This document shows, in pieces, positions 35,109-45,700 of a stretch of 64,000 nucleotides of DNA (its first letter is position 1; every line of letters begins with the position of its first letter). Location: contig CAVJKX010000005.1 in the NCBI GenBank assembly GCA_963650165.1, forward strand, positions 52,425-116,424, given 5' to 3'. The notes beneath the pieces are model-generated. The model saw only the letters and a program-made list of their open reading frames with translations. It made no database searches and had not been told where the DNA came from. The position numbers and the translations under genes were made by a program. This DNA is from F23-B02 sp963650165. GTDB taxonomy: Bacteria; Bacillota; Clostridia; Oscillospirales; Oscillospiraceae.

Positions 35109-35463
35109 GATCAACCGAGAAATCCGCAACTATACGGAGGCGATGTTCTTTGGACTGTCTATGCGACAGTTCATTTTTTCTGCCTGTGCCTGCGTGGTGG
35201 CAGTGGGACTCTATTTCCTGCTCAAACCTTATGTCGGCACGGAAACCGTATCGTGGATGTGTATTTTGGGAGCCGCCCCCTTTGCGGCTCTCGGCTTCAT
35301 TAAGTACAACGGAATGACGGCTGAAAAGTTCGTATGGGCTTGGTTCAAATCCGAGTTCCTGATGCCGAAGAAACTGACCTTCCGTTCCACCAACACCTAC
35401 TACGAAATGATGAAGTCTGAAATGGAACACAAGCAGAAGGAGGTATTGAGAGCCAATGATTAA
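35098..35463 (+). CDS. prgI: PrgI-family conjugation membrane protein
   Basis: A 121-residue protein starting MEVKINREIRNYTEAMFFGL, with two membrane helices (FIFSACACVVAVGLYFLL and WMCILGAAPFAALGFI) followed by NGMTAEKFVWAWFKSEFL. This is the PrgI pattern, a VirB3-like subunit next to the VirB4 ATPase. AGAAAGGAG sets ATG 35098. It overlaps virB4 by 8 bases. Confidence 0.87.
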   Translation: MEVKINREIRNYTEAMFFGLSMRQFIFSACACVVAVGLYFLLKPYVGTETVSWMCILGAAPFAALGFIKYNGMTAEKFVWAWFKSEFLMPKKLTFRSTNTYYEMMKSEMEHKQKEVLRAND

Positions 35464-37789
35464 AACACTTCGCAACCTGCTCAAGCAGGACAAAGAACGA
35501 TTTGTTGTGCCGAGAGGGGTTCAGGATGTGATCCCCATCAAGGCAATTTTCGACGATGGTATTTTTCAGGTGGGCAGAGATAAGTTCTCAAAGACCTACA
35601 AGTTCAGTGACATCAACTATGCCGTCGCCAGCCGTGAGGACAAAGAAGCAATGTTCCTTGAGTATTCGGAACTGCTTAACAGCTTCGACAGCGGCGCAAC
35701 CACCAAGATCACCATCAACAACCGCCGCCTGAACCGTGCGGATTTTGAGAAAACCATTCTTCTCCCTCTGAAGGGCGATGCTCTTGACGAGTACCGTGAG
35801 GAATATAACCGGATGCTTCTTGAAAAAGCGACCGGCGCAAACTCGATCATTCAGGAGAAATATATCACCATTTCGGTGTGCAAGAAGAATGTTGAGGAAG
35901 CGAGAAACTACTTTGCCCGTGTGGGTGCCGACCTGATCGCCCACTTCGGGCGGCTCGGCAGTAAGTGCGTGGAGCTGGAGCCGGATGAACGACTCCGCAT
36001 TTTCCACGACTTTTACCGTGCCGGTGAAGAAACGGAGTTCCGCTTCGACATTAAGGAAACTCGCAGAAAGGGTCACGACTTCAAGGATTTTGTCTGCCCG
36101 GACTCGATGGAGTTCACGGGTGACTATTTCAAGATCGGAGAGCGTTACGGCAGAGTGCTGTTTCTGCGGGAGTACGCCTCCTATATCAAGGACAGTATGG
36201 TAGCGGAAATGACCGACCTCAACCGCAATCTGATGATGTCCATTGATGTTATCCCCGTACCCACGGATGAAGCCGTGCGAGAAGCTGAAAGCCGTCTGCT
36301 CGGTGTTGAAACCAATGCGACCAACTGGCAGCGTCGGCAGAATGCCAACAACAACTTTTCTGCCCAGCTTCCCTACGACATTGAACAGCAGCGCAAGGAA
36401 ATGAAGGAATTCCTTGACGACCTGACGACCCGTGACCAGCGAATGATGTTTGCCGTTCTGACGATGGTTCACACGGCGGATACCAAGGAGCAACTGGATA
36501 ACGACACCGAAGCTCTGCTCACTACGGCAAGAAAGCACTTGTGCCAGTTCGGTGTCCTCAAGTTTCAGCAGCTTGACGGGCTGAACACGGCGATGCCTTT
36601 CGGTGTCCGCAAGATCGAATCGTTCCGCACGCTGACTACGGAGAGCCTTGCGGTCTTTATTCCGTTCCGGGTGCAGGACATTTGCCATTCCAACGGCGTT
36701 TACTACGGGCAGAATGTCATTTCTAAGAATATGATCATCGCAGACCGCCGACAGCTTTTGAATGGTAACGAGTTCATTCTCGGTGTTTCAGGTGGTGGCA
36801 AGTCCTTCACTGCCAAGGGCGAGATCATCAATCAGGTGCTTGCCGGGGATGCCGACATTATCATCATTGACCCTGAACGAGAGTATTCGCCCCTTGTGCG
36901 GGCACTGGGCGGCGAGATTATCAACATCTCTGCCACTTCTCCCACCCACATCAATGCGATGGATATGAACCGAGAATATGGCGACGGTGCGAACCCCGTC
37001 ATTTTAAAATCTGAGTTCATTATGTCCCTGTGTGAACAGCTTATCGGCGGCAACAACCTTGGCGCAGTGCAGAAATCCATCATTGACCGCTGCACGGCAA
37101 GCGTCTACCGCACCTATCAGCAGAACAACTATACCGGCGAAGTTCCGACCTTGCAGGACTTCCGGGCGGAGCTGTTGAAACAGTCCGAACCTGAAGCGCA
37201 GGAGATTGCTCTTGCCATCGAGCTGTTTACCAACGGTTCTCTGAACACCTTCGCAAAGAAAACCAATGTGGACACGGATAACCGCCTGATCTGCTACGAC
37301 ATCCTCGATCTTGGCAAGCAGCTTATGCCCATTGGTATGCTGGTCGTCCTCGACTCTATCTTGAATCGTATTACGCAGAACCGAGCCAAGGGCAAGAACA
37401 CCTTCATCTTCATCGATGAGATTTACCTGCTGTTCCAGCACGAGTACAGCGCAAACTTCCTGTTCCCCCTTTGGAAGCGTGTGCGAAAGTACGGCGCTTA
37501 TGCGACCGGTATCACGCAGAATGTGGACGATCTGCTCCAGTCCCATACGGCAAGAACGATGTTGGCAAACTCTGAGTTCATTGTGATGCTCAATCAGGCA
37601 TCGACCGACAGGCTGGAGCTTGCGAAGCTACTGAACATCTCAGATACGCAGCTCTCCTATATCACGAATGTAGATGCCGGTCACGGGCTCATCAAGGTCG
37701 GCTCCAGCCTTGTTCCGTTTGCCAATAAGTTCCCCAAAAACACGAAGCTCTACAAGCTGATGACCACCAAACCGGGCGAGGGTGCTTAA
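35456..37789 (+). CDS. virB4: VirB4/TraE-type conjugation ATPase
   Basis: A 777-residue ATPase that powers assembly and substrate passage of the type IV secretion channel. The C-terminal motor domain has Walker A GVSGGGKSF near residue 443 followed by IIIIDPEREYSPLV, and Walker B FIFIDEIYLLF. The N-terminal half (VFRDIN-type CagE/VirB4 domain) contains VLFLREYASYI and DVIPVPTDEA. Full length for the family, no break seen. It is the last gene of the continuous transfer operon before an inserted AAA gene. Confidence 0.94.
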   Translation: MIKTLRNLLKQDKERFVVPRGVQDVIPIKAIFDDGIFQVGRDKFSKTYKFSDINYAVASREDKEAMFLEYSELLNSFDSGATTKITINNRRLNRADFEKTILLPLKGDALDEYREEYNRMLLEKATGANSIIQEKYITISVCKKNVEEARNYFARVGADLIAHFGRLGSKCVELEPDERLRIFHDFYRAGEETEFRFDIKETRRKGHDFKDFVCPDSMEFTGDYFKIGERYGRVLFLREYASYIKDSMVAEMTDLNRNLMMSIDVIPVPTDEAVREAESRLLGVETNATNWQRRQNANNNFSAQLPYDIEQQRKEMKEFLDDLTTRDQRMMFAVLTMVHTADTKEQLDNDTEALLTTARKHLCQFGVLKFQQLDGLNTAMPFGVRKIESFRTLTTESLAVFIPFRVQDICHSNGVYYGQNVISKNMIIADRRQLLNGNEFILGVSGGGKSFTAKGEIINQVLAGDADIIIIDPEREYSPLVRALGGEIINISATSPTHINAMDMNREYGDGANPVILKSEFIMSLCEQLIGGNNLGAVQKSIIDRCTASVYRTYQQNNYTGEVPTLQDFRAELLKQSEPEAQEIALAIELFTNGSLNTFAKKTNVDTDNRLICYDILDLGKQLMPIGMLVVLDSILNRITQNRAKGKNTFIFIDEIYLLFQHEYSANFLFPLWKRVRKYGAYATGITQNVDDLLQSHTARTMLANSEFIVMLNQASTDRLELAKLLNISDTQLSYITNVDAGHGLIKVGSSLVPFANKFPKNTKLYKLMTTKPGEGA

Positions 37790-37864
37790 TCCTTGCATTA
37801 CAGGAAGCAATCCGCAGTTAAATAAATTGCCGAAAGGTTTTGCGGTTTATAATCGCAAAACAAA

Positions 37865-37893
37865 TTGACTTTTGATGAGAATTGCGGTATACT
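37865..37893 (+). promoter_or_regulatory. sigma-A type promoter for the AAA ATPase gene
   Basis: TTGACT (37865-37870), 17 bases, TATACT (37888-37893). The start codon follows 23 bases downstream, leaving room for a short leader with CGGAGG. Confidence 0.7.
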
Positions 37894-37916
37894 ATCTACA
37901 AACGGAGGTGGTCACA

Positions 37917-39128
37917 ATGATTTACAGACCTTTGTATGTAGATAAGATTATGGCTTATGTGGATACGCCATTTGTAAAAATCCTCACGGGAGTGCGCCGT
38001 TGCGGAAAGTCAACGATCCTGAAAATGATTATGGAACGGTTGAAAACGCAGCGGGGTATTCCGGAGGATCGCATTGTCAGTTGCCGCTATGACTCAATGG
38101 AATATGAGGATATGACGGCGAAGCAGATGTACGCTGAATTGAAAGAGCGCCTGTCCCCGGAGGGAAAAACCTATCTGTTTCTTGACGAGGTGCAGGAAAT
38201 CAAGGGCTGGGAAAAGGTCGTCAATTCGCTGGCATCGGACTTCGATGTTGACCTGTATGTGACAGGCTCCAACTCCCGTATGATGTCCTCTGAGATCTCG
38301 ACCTATCTGACGGGACGGTATGTGTCTTTCCGCATCTTCACCTTGTCCTTTGGCGAATACCTGATGTTCAAACGCCAATATACCGATGTGGTCAATCCCA
38401 AAGCCGAGCTTGCCAACTATGTACGCTTGGGCGGTTTTCCTGCAACACACTTGCAGGCATATTCTCAGGACGAGGTCTACACCATCGTGCGGGATATTTA
38501 CAACTCCACGATTTTCTCGGATATTGTAAAGCGCAATCAGGTGAGAAAGGTTGACCAGTTGGAGAGAGTGGTCAAGTACACCTTTAACAATGTGGGCAAC
38601 ACTTTCTCGGCAAAATCCATTTCGGATTATCTGAAAGCGGAACACCGTGCGCTGGACAACGAAACGGTTTACAGCTACTTGGAGAAGCTGGAAAAGGCGT
38701 ATTTGCTTCACCGTTGTTCCCGCTTCGATTTGCAGGGTAAGGAAATCCTAAAAACGCAGGAGAAGTTTTATCTTGCAGATACCGCCCTGCGGTACAGCGT
38801 TCTCGGCTATAACGCTGACAGCGTGGCATCCAGCCTTGAGAATGTCGTGTACTTGGAGCTTTGCCGCAGAGGATATACTGTTAATGTTGGTAAATCCGGC
38901 AGCGGCGAGATCGACTTTGTGGCTGTCAGGCAAAACGAAAAGCTCTATGTGCAGGTGACGCAGGAACTTCGTTCTCCGAAAACGGAAAAACGGGAATACG
39001 ACCGTTTGCTGGAGATCCACGACAACTACCCCAAATATGTTCTCACAACGGATGAGTTTTCAGGAGGAAACTATGAGGGCATCAAGACGATGCACATAGC
39101 GGACTTCCTGTTAAGCTCTGAATATTAA
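37917..39128 (+). CDS. AAA ATPase with DUF4143 C-terminal domain
   Basis: A 404-residue protein. The AAA domain has Walker A TGVRRCGKSTILK near residue 25 and Walker B YLFLDEVQEI, then YVTGSNSRMMSSEISTYLTG. The C-terminal part (YNSTIFSDIVKRNQVRKVDQ, later YLADTALRYSVLGYN and GEIDFVAVRQNEKLYVQV) is the DUF4143 region, which has a nuclease-like fold in some relatives. Such ATPases are widespread in gut bacteria with no firm role. It has its own promoter and interrupts the transfer operon between virB4 and the sortase, so it looks like later cargo. ATG 37917 follows CGGAGGTGG. Confidence 0.82.
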   Translation: MIYRPLYVDKIMAYVDTPFVKILTGVRRCGKSTILKMIMERLKTQRGIPEDRIVSCRYDSMEYEDMTAKQMYAELKERLSPEGKTYLFLDEVQEIKGWEKVVNSLASDFDVDLYVTGSNSRMMSSEISTYLTGRYVSFRIFTLSFGEYLMFKRQYTDVVNPKAELANYVRLGGFPATHLQAYSQDEVYTIVRDIYNSTIFSDIVKRNQVRKVDQLERVVKYTFNNVGNTFSAKSISDYLKAEHRALDNETVYSYLEKLEKAYLLHRCSRFDLQGKEILKTQEKFYLADTALRYSVLGYNADSVASSLENVVYLELCRRGYTVNVGKSGSGEIDFVAVRQNEKLYVQVTQELRSPKTEKREYDRLLEIHDNYPKYVLTTDEFSGGNYEGIKTMHIADFLLSSEY

Positions 39129-39194
39129 ACGACAGAATTGTGAAATGCTCGCTTGGCAACAGGCGGGCATTTTGCTTTTCGGAAAGGAAATTCA

Positions 39195-40043
39195 ATGAGA
39201 AAGAAAATCTGTGTGATTCTTATTGCGGTGCTTGTAGCTGTTCTCGGTACAAGCACCTATTTTATTATCGACCACTACAAGGAAGCAAATAAGCAAGCCG
39301 AGCTTTATGACGAGCTGGCTGACCTTGTGGATGCTGCGGCGCAGACGGATGCCACAACGGAACCGGAGGAGCAGATTCCATACTCCGAGGAAAAGATGCT
39401 TCTGCCGGAGCTTGCAGAGCTTTATCAGCAGAACGGCGATTTGGTGGGCTGGATCAGCATTGCAGACACCAACATCAATTATCCCGTGATGCAGTCAGTG
39501 AATGAGCCAAACTTCTATCTGAAGCACGGCTTTGATAAGGAATACTCCGACTATGGTTGCCCCTATGTGCAGGAGGATTGTGATGTGCAGGAGCCGTCCG
39601 ACAATCTTGTGATCTACGGACACCATATGTCCAATGGCTCAATGTTTGCCCACCTTGAAAGGTTCAAGAGCAAAGACTTTTGGAACAAGCACCGGACGAT
39701 TACCTTCAACACGCTGACGGATAATCAGGAGTATGAGATCGTTGCTGTGTTCCGCACGGTAGTCTACACCGACAGCTCCGATGCGTTCAAATATTACCGC
39801 TTTGTGGACGCAGAGAGTGCCAATGAGTTTGACGACTTTATTGCCAAATGCAAGGAGCTGTCCTTCTACGATACCGGTGTGACCGCTGAATACGGCGATA
39901 AGCTCATTACGCTGTCTACCTGTGAGTACAGCCGCAACAACAGTCGCCTTGTGGTCGTGGCGAAACGCATAACGGAGGACGGTGGTGCGGATGCAGCCAA
40001 GGCTCACGCCGAAGCAACGGCAGAGAGCAAACGCCCTAATTAA
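39195..40043 (+). CDS. srtB: class B sortase
   Basis: A 282-residue membrane-anchored transpeptidase. One N-terminal helix (KICVILIAVLVAVLGTSTYF), a linker, then the sortase fold: WISIADTNINYPVMQ, VIYGHHMSNGSMFAHL with the catalytic His, and ITLSTCEYSRNNSRLVVV with the catalytic Cys and Arg. The spacing fits sortase B. It may anchor the element's adhesin at 6334, whose sorting signal is TPKTG. GAAAGGAA lies upstream of ATG 39195. The end overlaps the Cys-rich gene. Confidence 0.9.
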   Translation: MRKKICVILIAVLVAVLGTSTYFIIDHYKEANKQAELYDELADLVDAAAQTDATTEPEEQIPYSEEKMLLPELAELYQQNGDLVGWISIADTNINYPVMQSVNEPNFYLKHGFDKEYSDYGCPYVQEDCDVQEPSDNLVIYGHHMSNGSMFAHLERFKSKDFWNKHRTITFNTLTDNQEYEIVAVFRTVVYTDSSDAFKYYRFVDAESANEFDDFIAKCKELSFYDTGVTAEYGDKLITLSTCEYSRNNSRLVVVAKRITEDGGADAAKAHAEATAESKRPN

Positions 40044-40353
40044 GCGCCTTTGTGCCAATTATGATAACGGCAACTGCCTTGCACTGGACGACGGAGAACC
40101 GTGTATTTGTGTGCAGAGTATTTCGTACTCACTTCTCTGTAAGTATTTCCGTAAAGCTGTCTTACCGGCGGAGCCTTTGCTGGAAGCGGATATTCTCGGC
40201 ACACGCTTTGAAAAGTGCGTGTCCTGCGGTGCGCCGATTATCAAGAAGGGCAACCGAAAGAAATACTGCGAGAAGTGCACTCAAAGAGTCTACAAAAAGC
40301 AACAAGCTGAGTACGCAAGAAGAAAACGGGCAGAGTCGAAAAATAGGCGCTGA
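39991..40353 (+). CDS. cysteine-rich VLP-domain protein
   Basis: A 120-residue protein with LCANYDNGNCLALDDGEPCI, SISYSLLCKYFRKAVLP and a C-terminal zinc-ribbon-like CVSCGAPIIKKGNRKKYCEKC, then a basic tail. This matches the cysteine-rich VLP domain found in Firmicutes ICEs. GGAGG at 39974 serves GTG 39982, GTG 39985 or ATG 39991; I list ATG as the conservative choice. It overlaps the end of the sortase gene. Likely a DNA- or RNA-binding accessory. Confidence 0.75.
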   Translation: MQPRLTPKQRQRANALIKRLCANYDNGNCLALDDGEPCICVQSISYSLLCKYFRKAVLPAEPLLEADILGTRFEKCVSCGAPIIKKGNRKKYCEKCTQRVYKKQQAEYARRKRAESKNRR

Positions 40354-40393
40354 AAAAGCCAGCAATATCGAGGCTTTTCAGCTCCCGCACTTT

Positions 40394-40430
40394 GAGGGGT
40401 AAGGTGTTTATACCTTTACCCCTCATTTTT
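40394..40430 (+). terminator. terminator after the Cys-rich gene
   Basis: GAGGGGTAAGGT (40394-40405) pairs with ACCTTTACCCCTC (40412-40424) allowing one bulge, followed by ATTTTT. Confidence 0.75.
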
Positions 40431-40471
40431 AATTTAGGGGCGTTTTGGTACGCCCCGGAAAGGAGGGTTCA

Positions 40472-42193
40472 ATGGCTGATATTAAAACGAGAGATGTCTT
40501 AAAGGGTACGATCAAGAAGATCGACAAGGCGGCAATCGCCGCAGATCGTATGCGCTCCGCCTATGTGCAGACGAAGGAAAAGGCAGAACACACAACGCAT
40601 CCCGATGAGCATAATGCCGAGGAGTACGCTTTCGACCGTGTGGAAGGCGGCGTTGACCGTATGACCCACGAAGCGGTGCACCAGTTTGATAAGCAGGGTC
40701 GCAAGGGGCTGGAAGAAACCAAACGGAATGTGTCCAAAGCGAAGGACGGTGTTCAAAGGTTTCGGGAAAAGCTGGTGGCTGAGTCGATGAAAAGGCAAAC
40801 TATCCGCACACCCGGAAATAAGACCATCAAGGCGGTCGAGCAAACGGAAAAGACAATCAAACAGTCCGCCCGTTCTGCCGGCAAGAAAACCATCAAGACT
40901 GCCGGAAAAGGCACAGCCAAAGCCGTACAGAGGTCGGTCAAGACCACGAAAACTGCAATCAAGACCACACAGCAGGCGGCAAAGGCGGCACAGAAAACCG
41001 CACAGGCTACGGTAAAAGCATCGCAGAGAGCTGCACAAGCTGCCAAAGCCACTGCCAAGGCAGCGGTTGCCGGTGTGAAAGCTGCCGTGAAAGCAACGAT
41101 TGCGGCAGTCAAAGCGATCATTGCGGCGACAAAAGCACTGGTCGATGCTATCGCCGCAGGCGGCTGGGTCGCTGTTGCGGTCATTGTCGTGATTTGCCTG
41201 ATTGCTCTGATCTGCGGTTCTGTTTTCGGGGTGTTCTTCTCCGGCGAGGACTCCGGCACGGGAATGTCGATGCAGACAGCCGTGCAGGAAATCAACGCTG
41301 ATTACGATGCCAAGATGGAAGCGGAGAAAAACTTGGTAGCCTATGATAATATGGAGATCAGCGGCGGACGAGCTGTTTGGAAGGATGTGCTTGCGGTCTA
41401 TGCGGTAAAGACCAATACAGATAAGGACAACCCACAGGAGGTTGCCACGATGGACGAGGACAAGAAGCAGATCCTCTCGGACATCTTTTGGGAGATGAAC
41501 TCCATATCCTCCCGCAGTGAAAGCCACTCGGAAACGGAGATCACCGAAACGGACGACGGAAACGGCAACATCGTTCAGACGGAAACGACGGTTACAAAGA
41601 CAACGCTTTATATCACCGTTTCTCATTTGACGGTGGACGAAATGGCTGACCTATACGGCTTTGACGCAGAACAGCGGGAGTATCTTGCCGAGCTACTCAA
41701 GGATGAGAACAACTCTATTTGGGCAGCGGTGCTTTACGGCATCCGATACAGCGACGATCAGATCGTCACCGTGGCGCTTTCGCAGGTCGGAAATGTAGGC
41801 GGCGAACCGTACTGGTCTTGGTACGGCTTCGGAAGCCGTGTGGAATGGTGTGCTTGCTTTGTAAGTTGGTGTGCCGATCAGTGCGGCTATATCGACACTG
41901 GAGTTGTGCCCAAATATGCAGGCTGTGTGAACGGCGTCCAGTGGTTCAAAGACCGTGGACAGTGGATAGATGGCTCTGCCGAGCCTGTCCCCGGAATGAT
42001 TATTTTCTTTGATTGGGATAATAAAGGTTCGTCGGGTCCGCAGGACGGACAATCTGACCACACCGGTATTGTCCAAAAGGTCGAGAACGGTATCGTTTAT
42101 ACCGTCGAGGGGAACTCAGGCGATAGTTGCCGAGTAAACCAGTACAGAGTAGGTCACTACGAAATTCTCGGATACGGAGTGCCGAATTATTAA
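40472..42193 (+). CDS. membrane-anchored CHAP-domain wall hydrolase (CD1108-like)
   Basis: A 573-residue protein thought to open peptidoglycan for the mating channel. Residues 1-105 are charged; residues about 110-225 form a long Lys/Ala/Thr-rich helical repeat (TAKAVQRSVKTTKTAIKTT and similar), then a membrane helix (WVAVAVIVVICLIALICGSV). The external part ends in a CHAP amidase/peptidase: VEWCACFVSWCADQCGY with the catalytic Cys, SDHTGIVQKV with the His. AAAGGAGG precedes ATG 40472. It is the last recognisable transfer gene. The genes that usually follow it in this ICE family, such as DUF4315, DUF4366 and topoisomerase III, are not present here. Confidence 0.88.
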   Translation: MADIKTRDVLKGTIKKIDKAAIAADRMRSAYVQTKEKAEHTTHPDEHNAEEYAFDRVEGGVDRMTHEAVHQFDKQGRKGLEETKRNVSKAKDGVQRFREKLVAESMKRQTIRTPGNKTIKAVEQTEKTIKQSARSAGKKTIKTAGKGTAKAVQRSVKTTKTAIKTTQQAAKAAQKTAQATVKASQRAAQAAKATAKAAVAGVKAAVKATIAAVKAIIAATKALVDAIAAGGWVAVAVIVVICLIALICGSVFGVFFSGEDSGTGMSMQTAVQEINADYDAKMEAEKNLVAYDNMEISGGRAVWKDVLAVYAVKTNTDKDNPQEVATMDEDKKQILSDIFWEMNSISSRSESHSETEITETDDGNGNIVQTETTVTKTTLYITVSHLTVDEMADLYGFDAEQREYLAELLKDENNSIWAAVLYGIRYSDDQIVTVALSQVGNVGGEPYWSWYGFGSRVEWCACFVSWCADQCGYIDTGVVPKYAGCVNGVQWFKDRGQWIDGSAEPVPGMIIFFDWDNKGSSGPQDGQSDHTGIVQKVENGIVYTVEGNSGDSCRVNQYRVGHYEILGYGVPNY

Positions 42194-42643
42194 TAGGAGC
42201 CTTGTTTTTGCAAGGCCCTCTCATTGCGCAACGAATGTTTGATTTCTAGTTTTGCGGTTATGGCGTTACCGCGTCTTGTACCGACAAAATAAACGATTTT
42301 GATTTTGACTGTCTGCACACTGAAAATCATGCGGATTATACAACTCATCTTAGAAGAATTGTGTTCCATAAATGTGCTGAATACAAATAAAGTGCACAGC
42401 TATGTCTCTCATGATGGGCGGCATATTCTATCGATTCTTTTGCAATTGAATATACACTTTTGACAAAGAATACATAAAATTACAACAAAAGCTGCTGGCA
42501 TATGACAAGCGGCTTTTACTATTCTGTCCTTTCAAATTCATAGCTCTTAAATATATTCTACATATCTACGACCATACAGGGCACGGACAATTTTAGATAT
42601 TGTTAAAAAATCAGGGGGAATCAAAAACTTTTTTCAAGAAACA
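42194..42643. other. intergenic junction between ICE transfer genes and the Rhs block
   Basis: About 450 AT-rich bases with no gene that I can support. A short hairpin, GCCTTG-TTTTT-GCAAGGC (near 42201-42218), may terminate the CHAP gene transcript. This is where ICE backbone gives way to the Rhs block. No insertion sequence or clear direct repeat marks the boundary. Confidence 0.5.
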
Positions 42644-42674
42644 TGTCCCCAAAAGGCGATCTACGAACATATAT
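42644..42674 (+). promoter_or_regulatory. ECF-type promoter copy A, upstream of the Rhs gene
   Basis: TGTCCCCAAA, 13 bases, ACATATAT, ending 55 bases before the Rhs start codon. The same bipartite motif with identical 13-base spacing occurs at 52887-52917 (minus strand), 54008-54038 and 56357-56387. I infer it is the promoter of the sigma factor at 52923-53423. A leader with TAGGAGG follows. Confidence 0.7.
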
Positions 42675-42729
42675 TAAGTATAAGGGCAAAAGCCCTTAAA
42701 CAGAGAAAAAATAATGTAGGAGGTAATGA

Positions 42730-45700
42730 ATGAGCAACAGAAGATTTGAATGGAAGAAGCTCCTGTGCATGCTGCTGGTGTGTATATTTATGACGCAGCT
42801 TGTGCCAGCGAGTGTTCTTGCGGAAGTCGTTAATGACGTTCAGGAGCTACGAAAGACTGCAGATACCGTCATTGCGACAGAAGTAGAAGAACCGGCGACT
42901 ATTGTCGGTGAAGTCGAGACTGAACGCGACGAGAGCGTAAAGCACTATCGATTGAGCGACGGGTCGTTCGCGGCGACGCAGTACGCAGAACCGGTGCATT
43001 ACAAAGCAGCCGATGGGCAGTGGCGGGATATAGACAACACCCTGACGCTTGACGGGGGAATGTATACGGCGCAGGCGGGAAAAGTCATAAGACAGTTTCC
43101 AAAAGAGCTGAGTTCAGGTCAGCTCTTTGAGATCGCCTATGGGGACTACAGTCTGAGTATGTCAGTGGTCAGTCCAGACGACGGAGCTATTCCGTCGACC
43201 GGGGACTCCGGCATCTCGCAGCCGTTGGAGCCGACGCTGGAAAGCGAGGCAAGCGTAGCAAATCCTGAGGATGTTGATGTTAAGGGACTTGAACCGGACG
43301 CAATGCCGCTTCCGGCGCGCCTCAGTTCCGAGATAAGCTATAAAGACGCTTACAAGGACACGGACATAGTATATAAAAACCACGGTTATAACATAAAAGA
43401 GAGCATTGTTGTCAATGCTCCGCAGAGCTCGTACACCTATGCGTTCCGAATGACGGTGAAGGGGCTGAGCGCGGAGCTGACGGACGAAGGCTCGGTAGAA
43501 CTGACAAACGAAGAAGGTACAGAGGTGTTTACGATCCCTGCCCCGTATATGATAGATGCCGACGGAGCAACATCTACGGAGGCGAGGTATGTTCTTGCCG
43601 ATACAGAGGACGGATACATACTCGGCCTCATTGCGAGTCCGGAGTGGATAAACGCACCAGACAGAGCGTTCCCGGTGGTTATAGACCCAAGCGTTTATCT
43701 TCATTATAAGAGCAGTGACCTTAGAGTCGTCTGCTTAAGAAAGAACAGTGCAGACAGCAAGACACCGTCAGACGGCGGTATCATCTGCGGACGAAACGCC
43801 TCAAGCAATTATGGCGTTTGTCAGACTGCAATACAAGTTGAGACCCTGCCTGCTATACCCAAAAACTGCGTGATGGTAAGTGCACAGATGGCAGTGTATC
43901 ATGCAGGACAGTTTAAGTACGGCTCCACCACGCCTACAAGAGAAATGCTCATAAGTGCATATAAGCTGAATAACGTCAGCAGCAATATATTAAACCTGAC
44001 GTGGAACGGGGTGTACGGATCAGGCGGGCTGGGTCGGAACAGCAGAGTGCTTGACTACCAAAAGGTCAATGACGATACATTAAGCAAATACGTTTCGTGG
44101 GATGTGACAAGCGCAGCAAAGGACTGGTACGGCAGTACAGCGAAAAAAGGAGCAATGATCCTCGTTTCGCAAAACGAAGACAGCCAGCCGCTTTGGGCGA
44201 GCTTTGTAGGCCACCTTAATTATGCAGACAGCCCGTATTTTATAGTTAATTACCGCAACACGGTCGGCCTTGAGGACTATTACACCTATCAGACAGTGTC
44301 GGCAGCGCGCGGCGGAACCGTGCATATAGGGGACTACAGCAGCCAGCTTACCCTCGTGAACACAATTGCAAGCTACAATACTGATGCGATCAGTACGGAT
44401 GTAAGCCTTGTATATAATACCGCGTATGCAAGCAGAGATTTCGGCGGCTCCGGCGACGGTATGAACGTACCCGATCTGGGCTCAATGAACGTAGGCCTCG
44501 GCTGGAAGCTGTCAGTTGCGCAAACGCTGAAGGAAGTGCCACTGAGCGGAACCACTTACATCGTGTACAACGATGCTGACGGCACAGAGCATTACTTCAG
44601 CGGCAGCTCCGGTACCTACAAGGATGAGGATGGCCTCGGACTTACGATCGTCAAAAGCAGCAGCGGATACACGATGACGGATACGGATAAGTATCATACA
44701 TGGACGTTTTCAAGTTATGGCCTGCTGACGAAGATCGCGGATTCCAATAATAATGTTGTAAATATAAATTACTCTAACGGCCATATAAGCTCAGTTACGG
44801 CGAAATCCAACGGAGGAACGACCGTAACCGTTGCGACGATAACGTATGACTCAAGTAATTATCTGAAGACGATAGTAGACAATTTAAACAGAACGACGGA
44901 ATTCACTTATTCCGGCGGTGCGCTGAGCAAAATAAAATATGCTGACGGAACAACGGTCGACTATTCATACGACAGCGGATACTTAACTCGCATATATGAC
45001 AATGAAAGCCTATACGGACTGACGTTCACATACTGGAACGGTACGTTTGGCGGAAAAAGAGTAAAAAGGACGCAGGAGATCTCAGGCGCATCCAACACAG
45101 TGGGAAATGCATTCCACGGCTATAAAAACTCAGAGCAGCTGACGTCCTACAGATTCTACGGACCTGATCACACGAGCGATACCGAAGACGACACTATAGT
45201 ATACTACATTTTTGACCATGCCGGCCGTACGATCGGGTCGTATGAGACCAATTACAACAGAACTAAAGTAACAGGCTCTTCGGCAGCAAGCTATACGCAA
45301 AACAGCGAGACATCTGGGAAAAACAATCGCCTTATAAGCGCGGGAGCGATGGGCATGACCTATCCAGCGGTGTCGGCAGACGGCGGCTTTGAAGTCAAGA
45401 GCATTGGAAAGACCACCGGCACAGCGGCGATCATAACTACGAACACGACGGATGACGCGAGAGTGCACACGGGCTTTAGATCGCTGCGCATTACAAACAG
45501 CGGAGCAGGATATATAAAAGCCAGCCTTACGTCGGGCGAGACCTACACTGTGTCATGCTATGTTAAAAACTCTGATGCAAAGAATTGGAGCAGCAGCTCA
45601 TACGGCAAGATCTCGGTGCTCAATTCGTCCGGCACGGAAGTAAAAGCCTCACAGCAGTTTACAACGAAAACGAGCAGCGACATTGACGACGGCTGGGAGC